64,000 bases of DNA from Mesostigma viride (taxonomy: Eukaryota > Streptophyta > Mesostigmatophyceae > Mesostigmatales > Mesostigmataceae), in the NCBI GenBank assembly GCA_009746045.1, contig RPFO01000050.1, forward strand, positions 5,621,277-5,685,276, in the 5' to 3' direction. Of the stretch, positions 45,397 through 55,689 are shown in pieces. A model generated the notes under the pieces. It had not been told where the DNA came from and did no database searches. It worked only from the letters and a program-made list of their open reading frames with translations. The translations under genes were made by a program, and so were the position numbers. Each line of letters starts with the position of its first letter. The stretch's first letter is position 1.

Positions 45397-48300
45397 TGTG
45401 TGCTTGTTTGCTTGTGTGTGTTTTCGTGCAACCAAATCCTGTGGATTCGAGAGTAATACGTAGTTGTCGATGCTCGTTCTTTTGGAAGGGGTCTTCTGCG
45501 TGACTGTATAGGCTGCGCTTGACCAAGGTTACGTGGAGTCCCCTCACTGGGGTGGCGCCAGCTATTACGCCTATTTTTACCTTGGTTTTTCTTCCGCTGA
45601 GCTTGTGCATGAGCATACCCAGATGTATGGCCTGCGCTGGTTGTCCCATTGATACCCCTTGATGACATGCTTCAGTCTTCACCCCTTGATCGTGATCCTG
45701 GTTATGATTTTGAAGGCCTATGTTCCCTTGATGCATCATCCTTGATTATGATGTGCATATGTTTCATCCCTTGCTGGTAGATGCCACCACGCAATGTCCC
45801 AAACAACCACGACCACCAAGTCGCATCTTTGGTGCTTTGCACATGCCCCTAGCGACACCGGCGCACTCGCTTGGATCCCGCACATCCTCCGCACATTCTT
45901 CGCGCTTGGATCGCGCCACTACCAACAACAGCCACCACTGTGTCCTAACAACAACCACCACCACCACCACCGCGTCCTAACAACAACAACAACAACAACA
46001 ACATCAACCGCGTCCCGAACAACAACAACAATAACAACCACCACCACGCAGGTCCCTGTGGGAACGCCCTTCACCAAGGCATGGCGCGTGCGCAACGCGG
46101 GCGTGAACCCTTGGCCCATCACCGCGTGCCTGCTGCAGGTGGGCGGCGATGACATGGCGGCGGTCCTGCCCACCGCCATCACCACCGCCAACGCCACCAC
46201 CATGGATGGCTCCGCATCAGCAAGCATCGCCGCCGATGCGACCGGGTCTCCAACGGATGCCAGCAACAGCCGCGATGGCGACAAGGCCAGCGCTATGGTT
46301 GCCAGCAATAGCCATCTCAGCGCCAGCGGGGCGGCAGCAGCCGCCACCAAGCGGGATTATTCTTGTGTCCCCCCCGGCGCCGAGGTGGAGCTCCGCGTGC
46401 CCATGCGGGCGCCACGTGTCGCCGGCGTGTACGAGAGCTATTTTAAGCTGGCGGCTGGCCGGGGCGGGCCCCTCTTCGGCCACCGCGTGTGGTGCTCAAT
46501 CATCGCGGTGGAGGCCCCGCCGGCGCCGGCCCCTGCGAGGGAGGCGGTGGAGGTGTCGTCTGCGGATGTGCTGGTTGTGGAGGTGCGGGCAGCGGCGGCA
46601 GGGGGGGATGTCACGACCGATGTGGCAGCCGATGCGTCGGTGAGCGGCGGGGAGGGCAGGGTGGTCGGGATCGTGGCCGCGGGGGTCGAGCGGGGCACCA
46701 CATCAGGGGAGAAGGCAATGGAGCGGCCGTCACCGGCGGCTGACGAGGATAAGGGACATGGCAAATCACAGGGAGGCGATGAGGTGATGGAGGAAGCCCA
46801 GGTGACTGAGGGGCAGCTGGTGCCTGCGGTGTCAGCGCCAGAAGTGTCCGCGCCAGCAGTTGTGTCATCCCAAGGAGTGCCGTTGCCAGAAGTGACGCCT
46901 CTGGCCGGTGTCTCGGACAGCGCAGCGTCCAAGCTTGCGGCCATGCTGGGGGAGGCCCTGGCCGCGATGCTGGCGGCGCCCTCTCTGCCCTCTGTGCCCT
47001 CTCTGCCCTCTGCGCCATCCGCGCCCTCGGTTGCGGTCGGTCTGGCGGAGGCAGGGGAGGTGCAACGGATGGATGTGGACACCCCAGCGGGGGCAGAGGC
47101 CCCAGCGCAGGCAGTGGAGGTGGAGGGAGAGGCGGAGGCAGAGGCTCAGGCCGATGCCGGCTTATCTGCGCATGCGCGGAGGGTGGCGGCGTTGGTGGCG
47201 GATGATGAGGACGAGGAGGTCATGGCGTCTCCGGTGGCCGCGACGGGTGTGGTTGGGATCCCAGCGGAGAGGGTGCAGGCGGCCGCGGCGCAGGCGGAGG
47301 CGGCGGCTGCGGGACAGGAGGCGGGGGCTGAGGACGAGCAGGAAGAGGAGGGGGCTGATGAGGGAGGAAAGGATGCTGACGAGGAGGGACGGCAAAAGGA
47401 GGAGGGCGGAGCAGATACCGGGGCGGCCAGCAGCGACTCGGAGTATGTGGACGTGGGCGCAGAGGAGTTGTCCCTGGATGAGCAGGACCAGGCCCTGGGG
47501 CGGCCGCAGCCGGAGCCGGAGCTGGAGTCACCGCAGGCGCAGGCGCGTACGGCAGGTGGGGAGGCAGAGGCATGCGAGGGAATGGAAGGGGAGGAGGCGG
47601 CCGCGGCGGAGACTCGTGGTCAAGAGCGGGAGCAGGCGGTGGTGGTGGAGGGGCTCGCCAATGGCGAGACCTTCGGGGAGGAGGTGGAGGCTGAAGAGCC
47701 AGCGACGCCAGCGGCGGCAGATACGGTCATGGAGGTGGAGGCGGCGGCGGGCTCTGATGAGGGTGCAGGGCCGGTCGAGGTTGCCGCGCAACTGGAGGCG
47801 CCGCGGGTGGCCCCCCTCATCTCGTCGCCGAGTGGTGGGTTTGAGGAGGTGACGGCAGGGGGGGAAAGCAGTGGGAATGGCGCCGGCGAGGTTCCGGTCG
47901 AGGGCAAGGGCGGAGAGTACGCCTGGACAGAGCTTAAGCAGGAGGAGGGCAAGGAGCAGGAGGAAAGGTTAGAGGATCGGGAGGAGGAGGAGGAGGAGAT
48001 TCCTCGGCTGGTTGACACTGGGTCAGAGGACGAGGAGGAGGAGGAGGAGGTCCCTGCGCTGGTTGACTCTGGGTCAGATCATGAGGACGAGGATGATGAG
48101 GCCCCTGGGCTGGTTGGCTCTCGGTCAGAGGATGGGGAGGACGAGGAGGAGGTCCCTAGGCTGGTTGGATCGGGGTTGTCTGAGTCGGGGGCCTACCAGG
48201 ACGTGCTAAGGAAGTTCTGGCGGCTGCGCGGCGAGGATGAGGAGATGGAGGAGGAGAGAAAGGAGGAGGGAAGGGAGGGGGAAAGGGAGGAGGAAGGGGA

Positions 48301-48787
48301 GGAGGGAAGGGAGGAGCAGCAGGAGATGCTTCTCTCGGTTGTCTCCTCTTCGTACGAGCAGCCAGGGAGCCCAAAGGAGCTGCTTGGCAACGAGGAGATC
48401 CTGCCAGCAGCCACGGAGGAGGGGGCGGAGGAGGGGGCACACCCGCAGGGTGTCCAGGCAGGTGGCTCCTCGAAAGGCGAGCAGCCGAGTGAGGTCCGGC
48501 CGTACGCTTCCACCGGCGACCATACTCCCCGTTCGCTGGGCGGCCGCTCCCCCAGCTTCCCCCCCGCGGCATCCTCGCCCAAGGGCCCTCAGGCTGGCGA
48601 GCTATCTGATCAGCATGTCGTCCCAACGTGGACCGCGGTGGACCTGGGCCCCAGCATCGTGCCTGCCCCTGCATCGCCGGTGCGCGGGCAGCGTGGGTAT
48701 GAGACCGATGGCTCCGTCTCGTCGACGTCGGACGACTGGCACCTGTGCGAGGTGCCGGGGGAGGAGGAGATGCGGGCAGGGCGCTGA
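40676..48787 (+). CDS. NBR1: NBR1-type selective autophagy receptor (PB1-ZZ-ZZ-FW)
   Basis: Cargo receptor expected to polymerise, bind cargo and tether it to ATG8. Exons 40676-40840, 41116-41242, 42302-43118, 44218-45175 and 46052-48787 join in phases 0, 1, 2, 0 to give about 1600 residues; the ATG sits in ACCATGG. Residues 1-90 form a PB1 domain with the basic N-terminal patch (FKHSLGEDIRR) and acidic OPCA-like KYLDEDKEP. ZZ fingers are at ~350-380 (CDGC…YKSLDR|FDFDLCEIC) and ~412-448 (CDGC…FKSLDRDDYDLCEPC). The FW (four-tryptophan, NBR1 central) domain spans ~665-842 (VPVGTPFTKAWRVRNAGVNPWP to VWCSIIAVE). The long acidic tail has possible ATG8-interacting motifs YVDV (1154), FEEV (1286) and WTEL (1314). 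No UBA domain is visible, unlike plant and animal NBR1. Two ZZ fingers are also unusual. Confidence 0.92.
41895..42110. repeat. GGGT tetramer array in NBR1 intron 2
   Basis: About 50 GGGT units with a few GGT slips, preceded by poly-G runs at 41748-41768 and 41852-41871. Complement of the CCCA motif at 376-1572 and 16022-16162. Confidence 0.93.
43225..43690. mobile_element. Dispersed repeat copy in NBR1 intron 3
   Basis: Shares diverged blocks with 52382-52660, 52700-52985 and (inverted) 55085-55320: a GCAGAGAG…CTCTCTGC palindrome, 'gctgagacgcc', 'ctagaatgtattgaaaacca' and 'cccagggatatgtg', ending near an ATTA tract. No coding sequence. Probably a non-autonomous element of unknown class. Confidence 0.65.
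43754..44217 (+). repeat. Four tandem copies of the NBR1 exon 4 acceptor edge (ZZ half-finger)
   Basis: The real exon start at 44218 (ccaccag|gtttgacttcgacctctgcg) is preceded by copies starting at 43754, 43903, 43982 and 44065, each after a good pyrimidine-rich CAG acceptor. Splicing to copies 1, 3 or 4 would give LGVDLCKAC, FDFGLCKSC or LDSDLCVTC in the same phase as the functional FDFDLCEIC. Copy 4 stays open through to exon 4. Copy 2 quickly stops. Confidence 0.88.
44091..44198 (+). repeat. 36 bp repeat, three units, between acceptor copies 4 and 5
   Basis: Units of 'tttaatgaacacaatgaacc accccattcacctcgg' repeat three times. Because 36 is a multiple of three, the frame from acceptor copy 4 stays open through them as LMNTMNHPIHLG repeats. 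Confidence 0.88.
45176..46051 (+). other. NBR1 intron 4 with TG tract, retro-fragment and CAA/CCA repeats
   Basis: Contains a TG microsatellite (45363-45393), a fragment near 45627-45655 related to the GGTTGTCTCCTTGA family (tggcctgcgctggttgtccc), and CAA/CCA trinucleotide runs (45945-46045) directly before the acceptor. Confidence 0.7.
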
Positions 48788-49856
48788 GGGGGCGCGTTAT
48801 GGAGAGAAGAGGACGAGGGGGGGGGGGGGGAGAGGAAGAAGAGGGGTGTTTCTGAGGAACTGGCGCTCTATCATGCGGGTGGGGCGCTGTGTAAGTCCCG
48901 CAGAGGGGGCGATGTCAAGAAAAAGCAAGGCTTTTACGGGGCGGGGCGTTCAGTGGTCGAGGTATTAAGGGAGCCTGTGGGTGAACCAGTGTACGCCGCT
49001 ATTTGTGCTATACTGGCTTACATGCTATCTTCTGAGGAACCAGAGTATAAAATATTATAGTTTATATTCTATACTATATTCTATACATATGCTGTCACAT
49101 ATACATGTCAGAATCAAGTACCATCCCCTCCAGGGCGCGCATGGCAGTCTCCTGGGAGGTCGCGGAGTCTGTCCTGAACAGACCGTCACTGCATGGGGCC
49201 ATGGGGCGGGGCCTTGGAAAATTGTGTCTATATCATGGAGAACGTTTGGTAGGTGGCTGTGGTTTCCGCTGGCTGGCAGAGGGGAAGATGGATCTGCTGC
49301 TGGTGCCGTGCAATTGTACAGACATTCAGATTATTGTGCACGGTCCAGCGCCCTGGCTGCCCCGGAGGGCCGCGGCTTTGTATTGGGGCTACGTGTGCGG
49401 AGCAGTAATTCGTAGCACACAAGCTCCTTGTTATGTAAATAGGCTTCTGGCTGGATGCGCGCAGTAGATGCCCTGACGTCGTCGTGAGGCTGATAGTTGG
49501 TAGAGTATAACGAAGCCAGTAGAGTATAGCCACAACAAGCAGTTGTGTGCACAAAAGCACACTGCACAAAGTATTGTACCGGGTATGGGTGGGATGTCAT
49601 GCATGCACACGTGGCATGGATAGCTGCTTCACGCTGTCTAGGGCTTCAGCCTTCGTCCATGCTCCTGTGGGGCGTGTCTCGTTTTTGAAAACTTCGAAAG
49701 TTTGGGTGGGCACCTCAATTGATTAAGAAGATGTCAGGGAGTGAAATTCGATTGAATTAATCAAGTGTTGCGTTTTACCTGTGCAAATTTAATTGATGAT
49801 GAATCAAATCGATTAATAAACATGTGCAATTGAATCTGCATCACATGAGCATAAAT
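48788..49856. other. Intergenic region 3' of NBR1, no gene recognised
   Basis: A poly-G tract (48819-48830) follows the NBR1 stop. An open frame of 120 codons at 49105-49467 has no recognised domain. AT-rich toward the LINE insertion at 49857. Confidence 0.5.
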
Positions 49857-52166
49857 TAAAAAAAAAAAATTAAATTATAACATGCCTCCGTGGGGAGGTC
49901 ATGTAGCACATATTCCATGATGGATGGGGTGGAGGAAGCCGCGTGGTCGAACTATACTAACGCTAGGCTATCTAGAAAATCCTAACTACACTACTCATCA
50001 AAACGCCTCCTCCGCTTGGGGGGAGGTGGCTTGCCCACAGGGTCGGGCGTGTGCGCCTTGACAATCTTCTTCCACCGCGTCTTGTCCTGCATGACAGTCC
50101 AAAGACGGGAGAGAGAGTGTATGCGGTGCTCAAACTGGGCTGGGACCACTAGGTCGTCCAGCAACATCTGAACGTAGTTGGTGACAGGTTTCCCTACCCT
50201 TTTGGGAATGTCCGCGGGGCCAGGCCAGGTCAGAATATGCCGCCCTGGCTGGCCAAGCCGCTGGGGGCCGGCCAGACCAAGGGTGGTGTCGACCTGGCTA
50301 GTGCGGGCAAGGTGTCCTACAAATGCTATCCTACGCTGCCTAATCTCGTCCGAAACACGAGGCATGCCATGATACAAAGACTCTGATGACGGACGCTCGG
50401 AAAAACCTACGTTAAGGACCTGCCGGAGCATCCTGTAAACTGTGCCGTCGAGCCGAGCTGCCAGTTTGGGTGGGAGGGTCCACGCCTCGGCGCCATACGT
50501 GAGCACCGTGAGGACGAGGACCTTGAAGAGCATGCGTTTGCGGTGCCCGTCCAGGCCCTTCGAGCGCCAGTAAGGTGTGAGCGAACGGAGCTTGGCCCAG
50601 GCGAGGGCGATGCGGGTGTCCACATCGTCGTCGGTGTCAGGAAGCCAGCTCCCCAACAGCTTGAAGCGGTCGCGGAACGGGACCTCCGTCCCGTCGAGCA
50701 GGCGCGGCAGCGGTGGTTTACTGGAGGCCCCTATCACCATCGCCTCAGTCTTGACACTAATCTCCAACCCCACCGCCCGCGCCTCCAGGCCCAGGCAGTC
50801 CAGCCAGGTCTGAATGTGCTCGGGGCTCTCGATGAGGGTGGTATCATCCGCATAAATCAGGTCGGCAAGGCGGTACCCCGGTCTAACCCCGCCGTGCTCT
50901 TTCACGTTAAGGATGTCCAAGCCTGGCTCGAACCCCTTAAGAGCAGTAAAGCGCGCACGTGCCCGGCGCATGACGTGATCCACGACAATAATGAACAGGT
51001 ATGGGGACAGGACACAACCTTGCCACACCCCGTGGTGAAGGGGGAATGGTGGAGTGGTGCCCTCCGCAGTCCGCACTACTGCCTGTGAGCCCTCATACAG
51101 TCGGCGAATGGCAGCAATAAACGCAGGTGGTACCCGATCCAGAGCTAGGATGGCCCAAAGAGCCTCCCAGAGAACCGTGTCAAAGGCCTTGATATAGTCA
51201 ACAAAAATGAAGACCAGCGGCAAACTGTCAGGGGGAAGTCGACGCACCTCCTCCATCAACCGGCGCGCGACAAACACAGCCATGACAGTGTTACGACCAC
51301 TACGGAAACCCATCTGAGACTCACCCAGGTGTGGGTCCAGCGCGGCGCGGAGCCTGTGCAGCATCATGCGCATGAAGACCTTCAGCGCGGCGCTCTGGAG
51401 GCAGACACCCCGGTAGTTGCCGGGGTCAGCAGCAGAGCCCTTCTTGTACAGCATGACGCGGATGGCCGTCTGCCACTCAGCAGGCGGAGGCTCGTCAGAG
51501 AGCAGGACACGGTTGCAGAACGCCAGCAGAAGATCCCTAACCGCCAGATCAGGGGTCTTCAGCAGCTCAGCAGAAAGGTGGTCGGCACCGACCGCTGCAT
51601 CGTACCGCAGGCGAGCAAGGGCGCCGTCCAATTCCTCCAAAGTGAAGGGGGGACAACGTCGTCAGTGGCAAGGCGGCCCTCCTGCAAGGCGGGGACTTGG
51701 TAGTCCGCGGCCGAGGAGGGGGGCGCCGGTGGCGGCGGGGGTCCGGCGACCCCGAGGCGGGCGGCCGTCTCGGGGTGCAGCGGCGGGGGGGGGGCGCGAG
51801 CCCCACCGGTCAAGGAAACATTGTGGGCCAACCAGCGGTCAAGGCTTACCGGCGCCGTGCCGTCCCCCGTATGCTCCACCGGGGTGCGCTGCCGCCGGCC
51901 GCCGAGCCGGTCGAGGTGGTACCACATGTCCTTGCCCTGGTTGCGGGCCTGGCAGGCCTTGGCATCCGCGATGCACTGGGCCGCCTCCGCGTCCTGAGCG
52001 TGCGCGTAGGCCTCCACAAGGGCGGCCTTGAGCGATGGTTTCTGCAGCGGGTCCCGGTTACGCTTGAGGCGGTGCCGGGCGGCCAAGACCTTGGGGTCCT
52101 GGCGGTAGAGCGGGCCGGGGCGGCGGCGGGGCATGACCGGCAGGTGCCGGGCCGCCAGCAACGGGG
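49857..52166 (-). mobile_element. 5'-truncated non-LTR (LINE) retrotransposon with 15 bp target duplication
   Basis: CACATGAGCATAAAT occurs at 49842-49856 and 52167-52181, flanking a 2310 bp segment that encodes reverse transcriptase on the minus strand. The 5' end falls inside coding sequence, so the copy is 5'-truncated. The 3' end (sense strand) finishes …cacggaggcatgttataatt and then a T-rich run instead of poly(A). A 70 bp fragment with the same 3' end lies at 55332-55401. Confidence 0.88.
49991..52166 (-). pseudogene. LINE reverse transcriptase ORF, frameshifted
   Basis: The frame 51640-49991 holds the RT core of a non-LTR retrotransposon: YRGVCLQSAALKVFMRMM, MGFRSGRNTVMA, motif A FIFVDYIKAFDTVLW, motif B GVWQGCVLSPYLF, motif C YADDTTL, then KLLGSWLPDTDDDVDTRI and a C-terminal region with a basic PKRRRR tail. 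The upstream part (52166 to ~51650, including LYRQDPKVLAARHRLKR and WYHLDRLGGRRQ) lies in another frame. The break is a C run near 51648-51653: adding one C would join …TDDVVPP to FTLEELDGAL. No endonuclease domain remains because of 5' truncation. Confidence 0.9.
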
Positions 52167-52381
52167 CACATGAGCATAAATCCTCAACGAAATGCAAAAA
52201 TGGCATGGGATGGGTGTCTCTCTAGCCTTGAGTTGTATGTGAGAGATACTGATCACTGTGGAGCTAGCCGTCCTGCATCATGCAGCTTAATTGAATCATT
52301 AATTAATTAATTAATTAATTAATTTTAATTAATTAATTAATTAGGAACATAACTCCGTGGGGAGTATTAATTATTAATTAA

Positions 52382-52985
52382 TTATTAATTATCAACATCA
52401 CTCCGTTGGGAGTAGATGTAGCACATAGCCCTGAGAAGGGGCATATGGCTTTTAATACATTCTAGGCTACTTCATGCAAGGGTGGGAATGTAAGCTACCC
52501 CTGCTCTAGGTGCACCAGGGCACCCGCACCCTCATGGTCTATCACGCTATGCCCGGGTAAGGGGGGGAGCATGCCTGTGAGGGGGAAGATCATCATGGCT
52601 ATACAAAAACTAGAGCGTGGCATCTCAGCAGAGAGCAGCTCTCTGCATGGGCACAGCATTACTAAATAAAACTAGGCATCGTCTGGAGTGTGGCTCATCA
52701 TAGGCACACATGGACATGACTGGGGAGTATATGTAGCACATATCCCAGAGAATGGGGCATATGGCTTTTAATATATTCTAAGCTACTTCCTGCAAGGGTG
52801 GGAATGTAAACGACACTTGCTCTAGGTGCACCAGGGCACCTGCACCCCCCAGAGTCTCAAGCTCAACCCAACTAAGGGGAGCCTGTCATTGGGGGGGAAG
52901 ATCATCATCAAGGAGACAACCAGCGAGGCCAGAAATCATCATGGCTATACAAGAGCTAGAGCGTGGCATCTCAGCAGATGCCACG
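52382..52985. mobile_element. Two tandem copies of a dispersed repeat, one interrupted
   Basis: Copy 1 (52382-52660) and copy 2 (52720-52985) share 'gcatatggcttttaatacat', 'gcaagggtgggaatgtaa', 'tctaggtgcaccagggcacc' and 'ctagagcgtggcatctcagc'. Copy 1 includes the palindromic gcagagagcagctctctgc. Copy 2 carries a 27 bp insertion absent from copy 1. An inverted relative lies at 55085-55320. Flanked on the left by ATTA/TTAA repeats (52285-52395). Confidence 0.7.
52908..52934 (-). mobile_element. 27 bp insertion flanked by ATCATCA duplication
   Basis: The filled site reads aag-ATCATCA-(27 bp)-ATCATCA-tgg, while the sister repeat at 52585-52600 has the empty site aagATCATCAtgg. The insert is the terminal 27 bp of the family seen in full at 27351-27652. 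Confidence 0.8.
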
Positions 52986-53124
52986 AGCCACGAGGTAGCC
53001 ACGGCTGACGGCGGAGCTCATAACTTTCACGTTTGGGCACTGAATTCGGCTGTGAATATCACAATCGCTTCGTCTCTCTAAGACGCACATGCTGATATAA
53101 TTTTCCGAAGCTATTACGCAATAT

Positions 53125-54950
53125 ATGGCGAGCAAACGCTCCTCCGCGCAACGCAGCCTGGCGGCTGCACTCGGCCCTGAAAGTACGTCTGCAGCTCCGG
53201 CTGCAGCTTTGCCCACTGGCCCAGAAGGCAGCGGCGCCACTAGCCAAGCGCAGCCCCCTACCGGGCTCGCCTGAGTCGCCAGCAGCGTCGCCTGAACCCA
53301 AGCGCAGTCGCCCTGCCGAGCGGACTTTTGAGGAGCACGACTTTGACGCCAGCCAGCCCGGCTTTTTTGACAAGCTCACCGAAGACCGCATCCTGAGCTA
53401 CGTGTTCTGGGGATCACACGCCTCGCTTATCAAACTGTGCAAACAGCTATTCCACCAGGGTCGCCTCGTCGATTCCTACCTTCGGAAGCGCCCTTACGAA
53501 TACATCCTCACCGCCCCCCGCCCACGGCTGCAAATATACACCCTCTTCTCCCTCCTTGGACGCTCCATCGGGGAGCTCTGGCCCCCGGCCAAGCCCATCA
53601 CCACCACCTTGACCGAATCCTCCATCCGCTCCCTCCTCCAGGAGGCCCTCACGCAGCACGTGGCCCCCCTCGCTGGAGATGTGGCGGCCATATGGGCGGC
53701 ACGCTGGCTGCCGAGCTTCCGCTCCTCTCCACCATCTCCACCGCGCCACCGGCCACCCTCCGGCTCGCCTCCTCCGCCGCCACCATGCACCCCCACCTCC
53801 GACGCCATCACCGCCCAGCTCCGCGACATCGACCAGCGCCTCAAGGACAATGCCATCGCCATCGAGGTCCTGCAAAACACCGCAGGCCTCACTGCCCAGG
53901 CGGTGAAGGACCTTGCCGCCAAGCCAGCCCCCGCTGGCCTGGCTGGCGCTGCTCTTCCACCCAGAAACTCCCAACATACCTAGTCGCGTGCGCACGGCTA
54001 ACGCGTGCATGCACCGCTAACGCACGGTACTGACAACCAGCCATAGCCTTAGCTTAGTCCTTGTACAGCCATGCTACGTCCTGGCTATGATCAGATTACT
54101 CGCCCACGCTCCTTGTTATGCCATGCTCACATCAGTGGGTCTTATTGCACCCACAGATTGCCGGATCGTTTACACACAGTTTAGCTAGCGTGTCCGAGTG
54201 CAGCTGTGGCATGCCTTTGGCATGTAGGAGAATGCCCAGGGGCCTCTGCCCTTTCTCCTGTTGTGCACACACAGGGATTAAAAGCACTTCGGTGCTCCGT
54301 GACTCCCCAACGGCAGCACGTGTTTAATTAATTAATAAATTGATTCCACCCGAGACCTGGGCGGACATGCTTAAGCTGCACACCACCTCCACCACCTCCG
54401 CCGTGGCAGCCCAGCTCCAGCGGCAGACGCTTGACCTGACCTCGAGGAGGCCGAGCTCGCCAAGGGCAGCCTGAATGTCATCGTCAAGAACTTCGACATG
54501 GAGGAAGGTGAGAATTCTGAGAAGCTTGCACGTGCGTTTGAGAGCAAAATCCTTTCAATCGCATGGGCCTTCTTGGTGAGATTAACTCTGGTCGCCCACG
54601 CGCGTGGGGTAAGGCAGGCGCGCCCCCGCTTTTTCTCATCTTTAAGAGCCCATCGGACAAGATTTCGTTTCTCAGACGCCGCAAGCTAGCGGCTCGAGAA
54701 CACTCCCTTTACCGTGGACGACGACTTGACCCTGGCGCAGCAACACCGGCGACGCCGGAGCTATATGGCCGACCTACCTCCAGCTCCGGCAGACCAAGGC
54801 GGGACAGCGCCCGGTGTACTGGAAGTGGGCGGCCATCTACGTCGGCCACAAGCCCTGGCACGCTACCCACCCGACCATGCACCGCGGCTCCAGCGACTCC
54901 AGACGCGCCCCAGCTTAGAGGAATGCAGCACGGCAGTAGTGTAGATCGAA
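53125..54950 (+). pseudogene. ORF1-like retroelement protein remnant, copy A
   Basis: From ATG 53125 an opening frame (MASKRSSAQRSLAAALG) stops at 53272; the next frame continues with SPASPEPKRSRPAERTFEEH, GFFDKLTEDRILSYVFWGSH and a Pro-rich part ending at 53983. A 381 bp insertion (53963-54343) with TTCCACCC on both sides interrupts it. Beyond it come TWADMLKLHTTSTTSAVAAQ, LNVIVKNFDMEEGEN, FLIFKSPSDKISFLRRRK and a DLTLAQQHRRRR region. The last two match the RNA-binding part common in ORF1-type proteins of non-LTR elements (a '…LTxxQRxxRRxL' helix). Copy B at 55690-57045 is a diverged inverted relative. Frameshifted and interrupted, so not functional. Confidence 0.65.
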
Positions 54951-55084
54951 TAGTTAGACCGTGGCCTTGTACATGCACTATACCAGCTCAGATGCCTGGC
55001 ATTTTTAGTCATGTACATGTGTGCCTATGATGTGCCACACTCCAGATGATGCCTAGCTTTATTTCATTACATGTATGCAGTGCC

Positions 55085-55320
55085 CATGCAGGGAGTCACT
55101 CCCTGCTGAGACGCCATGCCCTAGCTATTGTATAATATAGCCACATGTGATAATCTTCCGGCCCGCCCCCCTATGACGGGCTCCCCTTAGTTGGGTTGAG
55201 CTCGAGACTCTGGGCGGTGCAGGTGCCCTTGGTGCACCTAGAGCAATTAAGTGTCGTTTACATTCCCACCCTTGCAGGAAGTAGCTTAGAATGTATTAAA
55301 AGCCATATTGCCCCTAAGTT
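55085..55320. repeat. Inverted copy of the 52.4-53.0 kb dispersed repeat
   Basis: Reverse-complement matches to 52720-52985 include 'ggtgcacctagagcaa', 'cattcccacccttgcaggaa' and 'ttagaatgtattaaaagcca'. It begins with the gcagggagtcactccctgc palindrome. Confidence 0.75.
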
Positions 55321-55331
55321 CTCTGGGATAT

Positions 55332-55401
55332 TAAAAAAAAAATAATAATAAATTATAACATGCCTCCGTGGGGAGATCATGTAGCACATATTCCATGATC
55401 C
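55332..55401 (-). mobile_element. 70 bp LINE 3'-end insertion with 13 bp target duplication
   Basis: TTCTCTGGGATAT occurs at 55319-55331 and 55402-55414. Between them lie 70 bp that match the 3' end of the LINE at 49857-52166 (aaattataacatgcctccgt and gtagcacatattccatgat). It is an extreme 5' truncation inserted in a repeat. Confidence 0.85.
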
Positions 55402-55689
55402 TTCTCTGGGATATGTGCATGCTACATATATTCCCAACGGAGTTATGTTCCTAATTAATCTCAGCAGAGAGCAGCTCTCTGCATGGGCAAAGCTGGGCTA
55501 AATTCTTAATGCACTGATCATCCATGGGGCCGGGGGTCCCATTATAGGCAGGGCGTAACTAGACTGCTGAAAGCAGTCATAGTCCATGGGGGCCATTATG
55601 GGCGCACATGCGTGAAGGCCACATGCTGGGCTAAGCCTGACTAATCTACACTACTGTTGTTATATATTCCCTAGACTGAGGTGGCAGGA

